Part shown: positions 8,695-17,829 of the stretch, piece by piece
Numbering within the stretch: position 1 is the first letter of the stretch
Layout: every line of letters starts with the position of its first letter
Assembly (NCBI GenBank): GCA_040839025.1
Contig: JBFPJN010000003.1
Location: forward strand, 186,001-250,000
DNA from: Alphaproteobacteria bacterium LSUCC0719
Lineage (GTDB): Bacteria; Pseudomonadota; Alphaproteobacteria; Puniceispirillales; Puniceispirillaceae
Length of the DNA stretch: 64,000 nucleotides
Reading direction: 5' to 3'
Notes under the pieces: model-generated
What the model was told of the DNA's origin: nothing
The model's database searches: none
What the model saw: only the letters and a program-made list of their open reading frames with translations
Translations under genes and position numbers: made by a program

Positions 8695-10075
8695 CTTCAT
8701 CCACCAGCGCCGCCAGTTCACCAACTGTCAGGGGCCGGATTGGCGGCCTTATACGCAGATGGCCGATCCGATCCTCGGGCACACCGGTATGATCGTGGAT
8801 CAGGTTCTGAACGCTGAGGGAACACATCCGCCCCTGGCACCGACCCATGCCAGCCCGACAATATCCCTTCAGCTGGTTTGGCCCGGAAACACCCATCGCA
8901 ATGGCGGCCATGACATCCGCCTTTGTCAGGGCCTCGCAGCGGCAGACAATTGTTGTGTCATCCTCTGGGGTGCGCCACTCCTGTGGTGGCGTGAACAAGG
9001 TATCAAGAAAGGGCCGTATGGCCGTCTGCCGAAATTTCAGCAATCGCCAGAAAAGGGGGACCCCCGATGACCTGCCGTTCTTTCCGGCCAGAATCCGCCT
9101 TGCGGCAAGCCTGCCGGATAACACCGCCGCACCAGCACCGGCAATTCCCATACCGTCGCCGGCGACAAATACGCCCGCTACCGAACTCTGGCCAAAGATG
9201 TCGGTCCGGGGATGCCAGCATAGCTGGCGGGGACACCATCTATGGTCCAACTCTGTCGCCATGGTGAGATTCACATTGGGAACAACGCCTTGATGAATGA
9301 AGATATGTTCCGCTGCAATCGTCAGCTCGCCCCCCCGAGCATCCCTGAAGCGGATGCCGGTTGCCCTACTGTCACCGACAATGCCGACTGACCTTGCCCC
9401 GGAAATATATCTGGTTTTCCGGCGAATTTCGCGCCGCCAGCGCACCCCCTTTAGCAGCAGCCCCGGTTGCAGCAACGCCGGCAAGGCGAGCCAGTAATGC
9501 CGCAGCCCCAGTCTGGCAGGAGCAGTATCGATCACCGCCCTGACCGTCAGACCGGCCTGCAGATACTGCCAAACTGTCAGATAGAACAATGGACCCGACC
9601 CGGCAAACACCGCCCCGTCAGCACCGCTTCCACTGGATTTCAGCATGGTCTGCGCTGCCCCGACACTCATCACACCCGGCAGCGTCCACCCGGCTATCGG
9701 CATCGCACGTTCCATCGCACCGGTGGCAATCAGCACCGCGCCCGCCCTTACCTTCTGGGCCTTGCCATGCTGGCTGAAGAACACATCCCTGTCCTTGCCA
9801 ATCTGCCAAACCCGGCATTCGGAACGTAATTCTGCCAGTGACCTGGCGAAGGCATCTGCCAGCTCGTGACCCGACCAGTAATCCGCACCAAGATAGCCGC
9901 GTGCGGATCGGCTGTTCGCGTTCTGGACAATTTGTCGATAGACTTGGCCACCTGGTGCCGGCTGATCATCAAGAACAAGCGTTGTCAGACCACCCGCCGA
10001 CGCCTCGATGGCCGCTGCAAGGCCGGCCGGACCCGCCCCGATAATGACAAGGTCGTGATAGGATCCCTGCTTCAT
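8681..10075 (-). CDS. FAD/NAD(P)-type alpha subunit with BFD-like iron-sulfur domain (OoxA/HcnB-like)
   Basis: 464-residue flavoprotein with a FAD motif at the N-terminus (VIIGAGPAGLAAA) and a second dinucleotide fold in the middle. The C-terminal BFD-like [2Fe-2S] domain has Cys at 378, 380, 406, 413 and 418. This architecture matches the alpha subunits of opine oxidase, hydrogen-cyanide synthase and D-hydroxyproline dehydrogenase, and resembles sarcosine oxidase alpha. It starts by a 4-base ATGA overlap with the 2Fe-2S gene (10072-10075) and overlaps the next DAO gene. It likely passes electrons from the DAO subunit to the quinone pool or an acceptor. Confidence 0.88.
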   Translation of the reverse strand: MKQGSYHDLVIIGAGPAGLAAAIEASAGGLTTLVLDDQPAPGGQVYRQIVQNANSRSARGYLGADYWSGHELADAFARSLAELRSECRVWQIGKDRDVFFSQHGKAQKVRAGAVLIATGAMERAMPIAGWTLPGVMSVGAAQTMLKSSGSGADGAVFAGSGPLFYLTVWQYLQAGLTVRAVIDTAPARLGLRHYWLALPALLQPGLLLKGVRWRREIRRKTRYISGARSVGIVGDSRATGIRFRDARGGELTIAAEHIFIHQGVVPNVNLTMATELDHRWCPRQLCWHPRTDIFGQSSVAGVFVAGDGMGIAGAGAAVLSGRLAARRILAGKNGRSSGVPLFWRLLKFRQTAIRPFLDTLFTPPQEWRTPEDDTTIVCRCEALTKADVMAAIAMGVSGPNQLKGYCRAGMGRCQGRMCSLSVQNLIHDHTGVPEDRIGHLRIRPPIRPLTVGELAALVDEDASE

Positions 10076-10365
10076 CGGCCTGACCCGGTTTTTCCGGTTG
10101 CTGGCAGATAAATCCGCATGCCCTCCGCCGCATGGATCTGGCAGGCCTGCTCGACCCGTCCATCCTCAAGGGTGATCATGCAGTCGAAACAGACGCCCAT
10201 CATGCAATAGGGACCGCGCGGCGCGCCATCCGGGGCATTGTGAACAGCAGAGACACCGCTATTCACAAGAATGGTGGCGATTGATTCATCGGCATTCACC
10301 CTGTGGGGCCTGTCGTCGATATAGATGGTGACATTTGGTTGTGCTGGCCTAATCCGGCGAAACAT
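10072..10365 (-). CDS. 2Fe-2S ferredoxin-like gamma subunit
   Basis: Small iron-sulfur protein, 97 residues, related to the N-terminal ferredoxin part of sarcosine oxidase alpha and to HcnA. Cluster ligands are Cys54, Cys59, Cys62 and Cys75 in the pattern CMMGVCFDC ... QAC. The start at 10365 is preferred because GAGGGGAGG stands just upstream, although the frame is open to 10443. It overlaps the preceding DAO gene by 17 bases and the following alpha-subunit gene by 4, which indicates translational coupling and a stoichiometric complex. Confidence 0.87.
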   Translation of the reverse strand: MFRRIRPAQPNVTIYIDDRPHRVNADESIATILVNSGVSAVHNAPDGAPRGPYCMMGVCFDCMITLEDGRVEQACQIHAAEGMRIYLPATGKTGSGR

Positions 10366-11473
10366 CAAACCTCCCCTCGGTAAATTCACGCAAATTGTGG
10401 GAAAGACCGCCAGCCGCGATATCCGCGGCAAGGTCAAACGCATGTGCCGCCGCCAGCGTTACCCCACTGTGACATGTTACGGCAAAGGCCCCGGGATGTG
10501 TGGGTGACTGGTCATAGACAGGATATCCATCCGGCGACATCACCCGCAGCGCGCCCCAACTGCGGATAATCTGCTGTTGTTTGAGGACCGGCATCGTCCG
10601 TTCGGCCCGATTGGCAATCTGTGCCATAACATCGACCGATGACGAGATATCAAACCCCACATCCTCCTTACTGTCACCAATCATGATGCTGCCCTCGGCA
10701 GTCTGACGGAGCAGGGTCATCGGAATTCTGATCAGCTTGTCGGTCTTCTGGGTCACCAGGATCTGCCCCTTCTGGGGTTGGACAGGCTGTTTGAGGCCGA
10801 TAAAGGGCGCCAGCCTGCGGTTGCCAAGGCCGGCCGCAAGTACAAGACGGGGCGCATGGAACACCCCTTTCCTGCTGCTGGCCGCAAACAGGCCCTGACC
10901 GGTAGCGATATCGCTGACTTCGGCATCCGACTTCACCGTTCCGCCATGACGCAGGAACCCGTCATGCAGACTTCGCAGCAGATAGAGCGGATTGACATGG
11001 CCATCAGCTGGACACCAGGAACCGCCAACCACATCCGGGCCAAGACCGGGCTGGATGTCGAGAAGCGCCTGCCGGTCGAGCATCTCATACTGGAAGCGGC
11101 CATTCTGATGCGCGCGAAGCACATCGAGCTTTGCCTTGCGATCATCATATTCCGCCTGGCTAAGGCAGATATGGATGCCGCCGTCCTGCTCAAGCCCAAG
11201 ATCGCGCCCTGTTGTTTCCTGCAATTCAGCAGACAGCGACGACCACAGCTCGGATGACCGCATGGTCCAATCGGCATAGGCGGCAAATCCGGACCCCTTT
11301 CCCTGAACCCAGACAAGTCCAAAATTTCCCCGCGCCGCCTTGAAGTCGGTGTCTGATGCGTCCAACAGCACGACATCAAGGCCCAGCCGCGCCAACCCAT
11401 AGGCAATGCCAAAGCCCACAAGGCCGCCGCCAACAACAATCGTGTCGTAATTCTGTTTTATGTGAACCTGCAT
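10349..11473 (-). CDS. DAO-family FAD oxidoreductase, second beta-type subunit
   Basis: Glycine/D-amino-acid-oxidase-type protein, 374 residues. The FAD motif is VVGGGLVGFGIAYGLA, with the acidic residue in LLDASD, then a GNFGLVWVQG segment. The C-terminal flavin contact is CHSGVTLAAAHA. It overlaps the DadA-like gene upstream by 16 bases and the 2Fe-2S gene downstream. The operon therefore carries two beta-like subunits around one alpha-gamma pair. Either the two serve different substrates through shared electron-transfer subunits, or both are in one complex (inference). Confidence 0.86.
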   Translation of the reverse strand: MQVHIKQNYDTIVVGGGLVGFGIAYGLARLGLDVVLLDASDTDFKAARGNFGLVWVQGKGSGFAAYADWTMRSSELWSSLSAELQETTGRDLGLEQDGGIHICLSQAEYDDRKAKLDVLRAHQNGRFQYEMLDRQALLDIQPGLGPDVVGGSWCPADGHVNPLYLLRSLHDGFLRHGGTVKSDAEVSDIATGQGLFAASSRKGVFHAPRLVLAAGLGNRRLAPFIGLKQPVQPQKGQILVTQKTDKLIRIPMTLLRQTAEGSIMIGDSKEDVGFDISSSVDVMAQIANRAERTMPVLKQQQIIRSWGALRVMSPDGYPVYDQSPTHPGAFAVTCHSGVTLAAAHAFDLAADIAAGGLSHNLREFTEGRFDVSPD

Positions 11474-12717
11474 GGTCGATAAGGCATAAGATCTATGTCG
11501 GATTTGAAACCTGTAACACAGTCGGCAATGATCCGCCCGGTGGTTGGTGCCTGGCCCAAGCCGTAATGGGAATGGCCAAATGCCGCAAACAGGCGGGCCT
11601 GGCCTTCAACTGGACCAATGCAGGGCAGACTGTCGGGAAATGTCGGTCTTCGTCCCATCCACGGCTCGGCCTTGTCCAGATTGATTCCGGGAAACAGGCT
11701 TTTCAGCGCCGCCTTGAAGACAAAGGCACGCCGGTGATCCGGCGCCGCCTGAATGCCGGCAAATTCCGCCGTTCCGGCAACGCGAACCCCTGATGCCATT
11801 TGGCTGGCGACACACATATGTTCCACATCCATGATGGAATTGTTGACCGTGATCCCGGGGTCACGACACATCAGGTGATAGCCACGTTCAGCCTCGAGCG
11901 GCAAATTGATCCGAAACGGCTTCAGCAGCGAGGCCGACCACACACCGGCGGCAAGCACAAGATTGTCGGCGTCATAGCTCCCGGTCTCGCAGACCGCGGA
12001 CCAGCCATCCCCCTTGCGGGAAATCGCCCGCGTTTCCGTCAGCACGAAACGCACCCCAAGTGACCGCGCCTTGTCGGCAATCGCCTTGCCGATCGCCGAG
12101 GGGTTCATCGCCCGCCCCTGGCCATGAATGAGAATGGCAGCTTCATATTCCGGCGAGATATGGGGTTCACGTTCGCGCAGCTCACCTGCGCCTATGAGAC
12201 TCACCGGAACATCGCGCATCTTTCGCATACGCCATCCAAGCTGGTCCAGATTCGCCTGCTGTGCCTGTTTATAGACAAAGACATAGACCGAGTCCCTGAT
12301 CAGCTCCAGATGCGGTGTGCCCTGCAAAAGCGCCCGGTAATTTGACGGTGAATTGCGGCTGAGCGCCATCATCGCATCGCCGATCCCATCCACCCTGCCC
12401 TGTCTGCCGGCAGCCAGGAATTTCAGCGCCCAGGGCAGAAAGAATGGCGCGTGGCGCGTGCGGACAAAGACCGGGCCCTGCGGGTCAAGTAGCCATTTCG
12501 GGAGTTTCCGCCACAGACCCGGCATGGATTGCGGCACGCAGCTCCATGGCGAGATGACACCGGCATTGCCAAAGCTTGTTTCTTCGCAAGGTGGCTTCCT
12601 GTCGATGACGGTGACCGAAAGCCCGCGTTCAGCAAGCTGCAAGGCACAACATACGCCGACAATGCCGGCACCGATGACGACAACGTCTGTGCTGTCCTGC
12701 CTGTGCTGCGCTGCCAT
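11458..12717 (-). CDS. DadA-like D-amino-acid dehydrogenase flavoprotein
   Basis: 419 residues, the normal length for the small subunit of D-amino acid dehydrogenase. FAD motif: VIGAGIVGVCCALQLAERG. The DadA hallmark after it is SFGNAGVISPWSCVPQ, then the LPWALKFL segment. The C-terminus has AFGHSHYGLGQAP, in which His and Gly contact the flavin. It would deaminate D-amino acids to 2-oxo acids, with electrons going to quinone. It lies 54 bases downstream of the TRAP permease and overlaps the next flavoprotein gene, so it is probably co-transcribed with the importer. Confidence 0.9.
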   Translation of the reverse strand: MAAQHRQDSTDVVVIGAGIVGVCCALQLAERGLSVTVIDRKPPCEETSFGNAGVISPWSCVPQSMPGLWRKLPKWLLDPQGPVFVRTRHAPFFLPWALKFLAAGRQGRVDGIGDAMMALSRNSPSNYRALLQGTPHLELIRDSVYVFVYKQAQQANLDQLGWRMRKMRDVPVSLIGAGELREREPHISPEYEAAILIHGQGRAMNPSAIGKAIADKARSLGVRFVLTETRAISRKGDGWSAVCETGSYDADNLVLAAGVWSASLLKPFRINLPLEAERGYHLMCRDPGITVNNSIMDVEHMCVASQMASGVRVAGTAEFAGIQAAPDHRRAFVFKAALKSLFPGINLDKAEPWMGRRPTFPDSLPCIGPVEGQARLFAAFGHSHYGLGQAPTTGRIIADCVTGFKSDIDLMPYRPCRFT

Positions 12718-12771
12718 CGCCTATCTCCGCCTGCGCAGGCTCTCCATGTCCCGCTTCACAGGTTGGTATCT

Positions 12772-14865
12772 TTACCCGGTGACCGCTTCGGACTGGGATT
12801 GACGCTTATATGCCGCGATCTGCATCACCAGCACCGGTGCGGCGAAAAACGCCGCATACAGGGTCGAACTCCAGGACGGCGCGACAAGGAAGATCCCGGC
12901 AAGACCGAACAAAGCCCGGCTCGGACCGTTCATATTGGCCAGGAAATACCCGGCAACCGACGCCGACAGAAGGAAGACACCAAGACCACAGGTGACCACA
13001 GTGTGCAGGAATTCCTGCCAGGTGAAATAATCATCCAGAACGATGAGCATGGCCGGTGAATAGACGAACACCATCGGCACAAGAAGCTTGCCAATGCCAA
13101 GGGAAAAGGCCGAGAGGCCTGTTTTGAACGGGTTCGAACCTGCAATGCCCGCAGCGGCATATGCAGAGGCACAGACCGGCGGCGTAATCTCGGAAATCAC
13201 CCCGTAATACAGCACGAACAGATGCGATGCGAGCGGCGGAATGCCGAGATTAGCCAGCGCCGGCTGCGCGACCGTGGCCAGCATCACATACAGGGCCGTT
13301 GTCGGAAGACCGGCCCCCATCAGGATACAGGTCACCGCGATGAGAATGAGCGAAATGAAGAGCGTGATATCATTCAGCGTGAATTCAGCAAACGGGATGT
13401 AGGAAAACAGCGGCAGGATGGATTCACCCATGCCAAGCGCGCTGTTGGTGACCATGAAGCCGAGCCTGAATCCAAGACCGGTGGCGTTCACCACGCCAAC
13501 GACAATTCCAATCGCCGCACAGACGGCCCCGACGGACAGCGCATATTTCACACCCTGCGAGGCACCGGCGATCAGGTCGCCAAGACCAATGCGATGACTT
13601 GGATTGATGAAGCCCACAATCAGCACCGCAGTGATGCCCCAGAACGCTGCCATATGCGGTGAATAGCCGGAAAACAGCACATAGATCAGGACCAGCAGCG
13701 GAATGGCTGTCATCCATCCACGCTTGATGACCTCGATGAATTGCGGGATCTGGTCAGCCGACAGCCCCTTCAGGCCAAGCTTCTTGGCCTTGAAATGCAC
13801 GATCGACATAACGCCGATATAGTGCATTGCGGCCGGAACAGCGGCGGCGATAACCACTGTGCTGTAGGGAATCTCCAGAAACTCGGCCAACACAAATGCA
13901 GCCGCCCCCATGATCGGCGGGGTGATCTGGCCCCCGGCACTGGCGGCCGATTCGACACCGCCGGCAAAATGGCCGGGATACCCGCTCTTCTTCATGTTTG
14001 GAATGGTCAGCGACCCGGTCGATACCGTATTGGCAATCGACGAACCGGAGATCGTGCCAAACAGCGCCGATGACACCACCGACACCTTGGCCAGACCGCC
14101 TGTATACCGACCGGCAGCCACGGTGGCGAGATCGACAAAGAACTGGCCAAGGCCAATGCGCTGCGCCAACACGCCGAACAGTACAAAGTGAAACACCACC
14201 GTCGAGACGATCCAGAGGGTAACGCCGTAGATTCCCAGATCCGGGAAATACATGTTGTTGACGAACAGCGACCAGCTCAGCCCTGGATGTTTAAGGATCT
14301 GCACCGGAATATAGGGGCCAAGCACAGCATAGCTGATGAACACCAGAATGATGATCGGCACGACAATGCCAATGGTCCTTCGCACCGCCTCAAGCAGCAC
14401 AAGGATCAACAAGGTGCCAAACACAACATCCACCGGCAGCGGCACGCCCATGCGCAGCACCTGCTCCGGAATGGAATAGCTGAAGCCGAAGAGGTTCAGA
14501 TCAACGCCATACCACGTGATCCCGACATAGAGGGACGCGGCCACACCGACGATCATGAACACCCAGTCATAGAACGGCACGCCTGACAGCATCCCGGTGA
14601 CGGTCTGTTCATCAGTATTGCGTTTCAGACGTTTGAACGCCGGAAAGGAAATGAAAATCAGGATGATGACGCCCGACATATGGGCGCCCATATGCCAGTA
14701 ATCCACCGGCACACCAATGCCGGCAGTCACATAGTGATAAAGGGCAAAAAGAACACTGAACCAAAGAACAAATTTCGCGAGCCAGTCGCCGATGGGGCGT
14801 GTTTGCAATGAGTCATCATATTTACTCTCCAAGGAGAGCGCCCGCTCCAGACTGAACTTTTCCAT
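12772..14865 (-). CDS. TRAP transporter fused permease (4TM-12TM, TAXI type)
   Basis: Inner-membrane permease of 697 residues, with the small DctQ-like and large DctM-like parts fused as in TAXI-type TRAP systems. Many hydrophobic helices are visible. The family segments GTISGSSIANTVSTGSLTIP, the GQITPPIMGAAAFV loop and ITPPVCASAYAAAGIAG are all present; these Gly/Pro-rich hairpins line the substrate path. The start at 14865 is chosen over 14916 because GAGGG stands 6 bases upstream and translation begins MEKFSLERAL. It is the partner of the binding protein at 14920-15912, separated by a terminator hairpin. Import is driven by an ion gradient. Confidence 0.93.
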   Translation of the reverse strand: MEKFSLERALSLESKYDDSLQTRPIGDWLAKFVLWFSVLFALYHYVTAGIGVPVDYWHMGAHMSGVIILIFISFPAFKRLKRNTDEQTVTGMLSGVPFYDWVFMIVGVAASLYVGITWYGVDLNLFGFSYSIPEQVLRMGVPLPVDVVFGTLLILVLLEAVRRTIGIVVPIIILVFISYAVLGPYIPVQILKHPGLSWSLFVNNMYFPDLGIYGVTLWIVSTVVFHFVLFGVLAQRIGLGQFFVDLATVAAGRYTGGLAKVSVVSSALFGTISGSSIANTVSTGSLTIPNMKKSGYPGHFAGGVESAASAGGQITPPIMGAAAFVLAEFLEIPYSTVVIAAAVPAAMHYIGVMSIVHFKAKKLGLKGLSADQIPQFIEVIKRGWMTAIPLLVLIYVLFSGYSPHMAAFWGITAVLIVGFINPSHRIGLGDLIAGASQGVKYALSVGAVCAAIGIVVGVVNATGLGFRLGFMVTNSALGMGESILPLFSYIPFAEFTLNDITLFISLILIAVTCILMGAGLPTTALYVMLATVAQPALANLGIPPLASHLFVLYYGVISEITPPVCASAYAAAGIAGSNPFKTGLSAFSLGIGKLLVPMVFVYSPAMLIVLDDYFTWQEFLHTVVTCGLGVFLLSASVAGYFLANMNGPSRALFGLAGIFLVAPSWSSTLYAAFFAAPVLVMQIAAYKRQSQSEAVTG

Positions 14866-14879
14866 AGTAACCCTCACGC

Positions 14880-14909
14880 AAAAAAAATGAGGGCGCCGAA
14901 GCGCCCTCA
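14880..14909 (-). terminator. Intrinsic terminator/attenuator between TRAP binding protein and permease
   Basis: On the minus strand a perfect 9-bp stem (TGAGGGCGC / GCGCCCTCA, 14888-14909) closed by a TTCG tetraloop is followed by eight T residues. It lies 10 bases after the binding-protein stop codon and 15 bases before the permease start. It should stop most transcripts, so the binding protein is made in excess over the permease. Confidence 0.9.
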
Positions 14910-14919
14910 CTGACAATTA

Positions 14920-15912
14920 TTACATCAAGCCTGCTTCTTTGTAGAAGCGCTCTGCACCCGGATGCAGCGGGATGAGAACGCCCTTCAGAGCGGTCGAAGG
15001 CTGGATGGCCTTGCCTTTCGGGTGACCCTTGTCCAGCAGCTTGCGGGTATTGTCGTTCCACAATGCCTTGGTGATGTCGTAGATCAGATCTTCAGGCTGA
15101 TCGATCGAGGTGATGAGCTGGCCGTTCACAGCAACGGTGTTAACGTCATAGCCGATATTTTCATAGACACCCGACTGGATGACATCCTCGACATAGTAAG
15201 GAATGATCTCGTTGATTGCCTTCTGCTCGGCAGCAGAGAAGCTGTAGAGATCAAAGCCCTTTGTCGAACCAAGCTGGATCAGCGCCGACAGCGGTGTGCC
15301 GGCAGCGTAGAAGAAGGCATCGATCTGGCCGTCGGCAAGACGCTGCGCGCTCTGACCGACATTCAGCTCATACTCATCTGCCTTGATGTCATAATGCTTC
15401 AGGATCATCCGCACGGAAACCTGGGTTCCAGACCCGGCCGCAGCCACGCCAACCTTCATGCCGTTCAGGTCTTTCAGGCTGTTCAGCTTGGTACCCTTTT
15501 TCAGCACAAGGTGCATGCTTTCCGGATACAGGTTTGCAATAACGCGGATCTTGTCCTTTTTGTTATCAACGAATTTGCCTTCGCCATTATAGCTTTGGAC
15601 AACGGTCTGCGCGCCGGCAAGACCGGCATCAAGCGAACCTGCCTGAATGGCGTTCGCGTTGAAAACGGATGCTGTTGTCGATACCGCGATGGCCACGAGG
15701 CCAGGCACGCCACAGCTGCCGCCCTTGTCGCACGGGCGGGAACCCGGAGGATTGGAAATCGCGTTCGCGATCAGACCACCGATCGGGTAATAGGTGCCGC
15801 CGGTGCCGCCGGTTCCGATTTTGAAGAACCGCATTTCTTGTGCTGACGCCACACCCGCAAAGGCAAAACTTGCCGTAAGCAGGGTCGCGACCAATTTAAC
15901 CCATTTTTTCAT
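14920..15912 (-). CDS. TAXI-family TRAP transporter solute-binding protein
   Basis: Periplasmic binding protein, 330 residues from ATG 15912, with GGGAG upstream; an upstream ATG at 15936 is less likely. The signal peptide ends at VASAQ near residue 25. The mature N-terminus FKIGTGGTGGTYYPIGGLIA is diagnostic of the TAXI family. GSGTQVSVRMIL and the C-terminal alpha-rich lobe with HPGAERFYKEAG also fit. An insertion with two Cys (PCDKGGSCG) near residue 60 may form a disulfide. TAXI proteins bind amino acids such as glutamate or other carboxylates; here the neighbours point to a D-amino, imino or opine-like substrate (inference). Confidence 0.93.
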   Translation of the reverse strand: MKKWVKLVATLLTASFAFAGVASAQEMRFFKIGTGGTGGTYYPIGGLIANAISNPPGSRPCDKGGSCGVPGLVAIAVSTTASVFNANAIQAGSLDAGLAGAQTVVQSYNGEGKFVDNKKDKIRVIANLYPESMHLVLKKGTKLNSLKDLNGMKVGVAAAGSGTQVSVRMILKHYDIKADEYELNVGQSAQRLADGQIDAFFYAAGTPLSALIQLGSTKGFDLYSFSAAEQKAINEIIPYYVEDVIQSGVYENIGYDVNTVAVNGQLITSIDQPEDLIYDITKALWNDNTRKLLDKGHPKGKAIQPSTALKGVLIPLHPGAERFYKEAGLM

Positions 15913-16137
15913 TATGTAACTCCCTGGCTTGGTCATATTGAAACCTGGGGAGACTCAAAACCGACCTGACTACGCCTTGCCATATCCGCTAAAGAACAGC
16001 GCAAGCCATCCGTCACAAAAATGCCGTCGCAGAGTGATCGATGATCCCCCCTCATGCCTTCATGAAAGCCCAAAACCGCACTTCATCTCAAGTGAAAAGA
16101 GCCGAGCCCCGGTCAAATACGCTTTCGCCCGGGACAT

Positions 16138-17142
16138 CTATTCGGCGAATTGGTCAAGCATCGGGGAAATCTGATCCTCATACGCATACAGCGCGGCAAG
16201 GCCGCCAGTATGCACAAAACATACCCGGCTGCCCTTTGGAATGTGACCGGACTCTACAAGCGCCGGCACGGCTGAAAAACTCTTTGCTGTATAGACCGGG
16301 TCAAGAAACAGGCCTTCAGTGGTGGCCATCATCCGCATGGCCTCAAAGCTGGTCTTGCCAAGCTTGCCATAGCCCGGAGCAAGAGCGCCGTCCCAGACCG
16401 ATATGTCGTCTGACGTCACCTCACCTGCCGGGGAATAGAGCGCAGCCAGCCGTTTCATCACCCGTTCGATGCGTGGTCCCTGCAGATCAGCCGTCCGCCT
16501 TACACAGCTGCCGATGACAAGCGCCCGGGACCCGCCACCGCGCAGTCCAGCCAGCAAACCGGCATGGGTGGCACCGCTTCCCGATGCCACCACAAACACA
16601 TCGAAATCGGCCTTCTGTTGAAGAATTTCAGCAGCCGCATCGACATAGCCCAGCGCGCCAAGAGGCGGGTGCGTCTCGGAAAGATGAATGATGTAGGGCC
16701 GCCGACCCGAGGCACGGAGTTGCCCGGCCCTGTGGTCGAGCGCCGCGTCGGCTCCAGCCTCATCCTCGCCATCCGGATAGAATTCGATATCCGCGCCCAT
16801 GAGCCGAGACAGCAGGACATTTCCAGATTTCCTGTACAGCTCCGACGTGGTCCTTACCCGATCTTCGAATTGCACAATGGCCCGCATGCCACGCGACCGC
16901 GCAACAGCAACAGCAGTGCGTGTGAAATTCGACTGCACCGCGCCGGTAATCAGAATTGTGTCGGCATTCTGTGACGCCGCTTCACCGAAATAATATTCAA
17001 GCTGTCGTGACTTGTTGCCGCCGAAAGACGGCCCGGCCAGATCATCCCGCTTGATGTGAAGGTCTATATCAAGCCTGTCTGAAAGCGCGCGCGCCGGCTC
17101 CAGCGCGGTGGGCCCGGACAGGATGTCAATCTTGGGATGCAC
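16138..17142 (-). CDS. PLP-dependent D-cysteine desulfhydrase / ACC deaminase family enzyme
   Basis: 334 residues from GTG 17142, chosen because GAGGG lies 8 bases upstream; a TTG at 17148 is too close to it. The PLP lysine is Lys44 in FGGNKSRQLEY. The family motifs GAVQSNFTRTAVAVA and the phosphate-binding SGSGATHAGLLAG are present. The reaction is either D-cysteine (or another D-amino acid with a beta-leaving group) to pyruvate, ammonia and sulfide, or deamination of 1-aminocyclopropane-1-carboxylate. The two cannot be told apart by eye. It is the first gene of the minus-strand series, 225 bases upstream of the TAXI gene. Confidence 0.88.
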   Translation of the reverse strand: MHPKIDILSGPTALEPARALSDRLDIDLHIKRDDLAGPSFGGNKSRQLEYYFGEAASQNADTILITGAVQSNFTRTAVAVARSRGMRAIVQFEDRVRTTSELYRKSGNVLLSRLMGADIEFYPDGEDEAGADAALDHRAGQLRASGRRPYIIHLSETHPPLGALGYVDAAAEILQQKADFDVFVVASGSGATHAGLLAGLRGGGSRALVIGSCVRRTADLQGPRIERVMKRLAALYSPAGEVTSDDISVWDGALAPGYGKLGKTSFEAMRMMATTEGLFLDPVYTAKSFSAVPALVESGHIPKGSRVCFVHTGGLAALYAYEDQISPMLDQFAE

Positions 17143-17300
17143 TGCCAAAACCCTCGGACCAGCTCAACCGGGAAAAGCAGGGCGGCCTTCGCCAGATGGG
17201 CGCGCACCTCTTCCGGTCATCAGCCGCTTACCCTAGGCGATATTGTTCCTGTTTTGAACAGGGGAATCACCGGTGATGACGCCACCTGGCCAACAATGGA

Positions 17301-17768
17301 TCAGGGGCTTTCAAACGCATATGTGGCGATTTTCAGCATCCCGGCCTCCGGGGTCTGGCCATTCCATTGCGTCAGATAGATAGAGGCGTTACCAGCGAAA
17401 TATTCACCGGCAAAGACACCCTTCATCTGCCAGCGAAGCGTCAGCCTGTTGCCCTCGTAAAGGCGGTCCCGCTCGATAAAATAGCCACTCAGCTTTCCCG
17501 ATTTCTTGTCAATCTTCAGCTTGTATGTAACCTTGCCCTTCACGAATCCTTCATCGTCATACTGGATATCGACAATCTTGTTGTCTTCGATGACAAGCAG
17601 AAGTTCACCGGTATCGTTGAGTTCCCTGTTCGCCTCGGGAATGGCGTATGTGACTTGAAAAAATCCTACATAGGCCCCATCCTCGACAGCGACAGCCTGC
17701 ATTGAGGGAACAAGTAGAAACGCAGCAAGAATCCAGCTTTTGACGAGTAAGAATTTAGACAGTCGCAT
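17301..17768 (-). CDS. Exported protein of unknown function, 155 residues
   Basis: The gene starts at ATG 17768 (TTGGAG 10 bases upstream); open frame further upstream is the antisense of the neighbouring caspase gene. Residues 1-27 are a signal peptide ending SMQAVAVEDG. The mature part is beta-rich, with charged strands (LLLVIEDNKIVDIQYDD, FVKGKVTYKLKIDKKSGKL) and aromatic patches. It looks like a small lipocalin- or calycin-like barrel, but no family is recognised. It is divergent from the second caspase gene, and their 5' ends are 61 bases apart or less. Confidence 0.75.
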   Translation of the reverse strand: MRLSKFLLVKSWILAAFLLVPSMQAVAVEDGAYVGFFQVTYAIPEANRELNDTGELLLVIEDNKIVDIQYDDEGFVKGKVTYKLKIDKKSGKLSGYFIERDRLYEGNRLTLRWQMKGVFAGEYFAGNASIYLTQWNGQTPEAGMLKIATYAFESP

Positions 17769-17829
17769 GATCAAGATACTCCAAAATGATAGACTATCAG
17801 GACAGAAAGAATTGTCCAGCATCGCCCGG

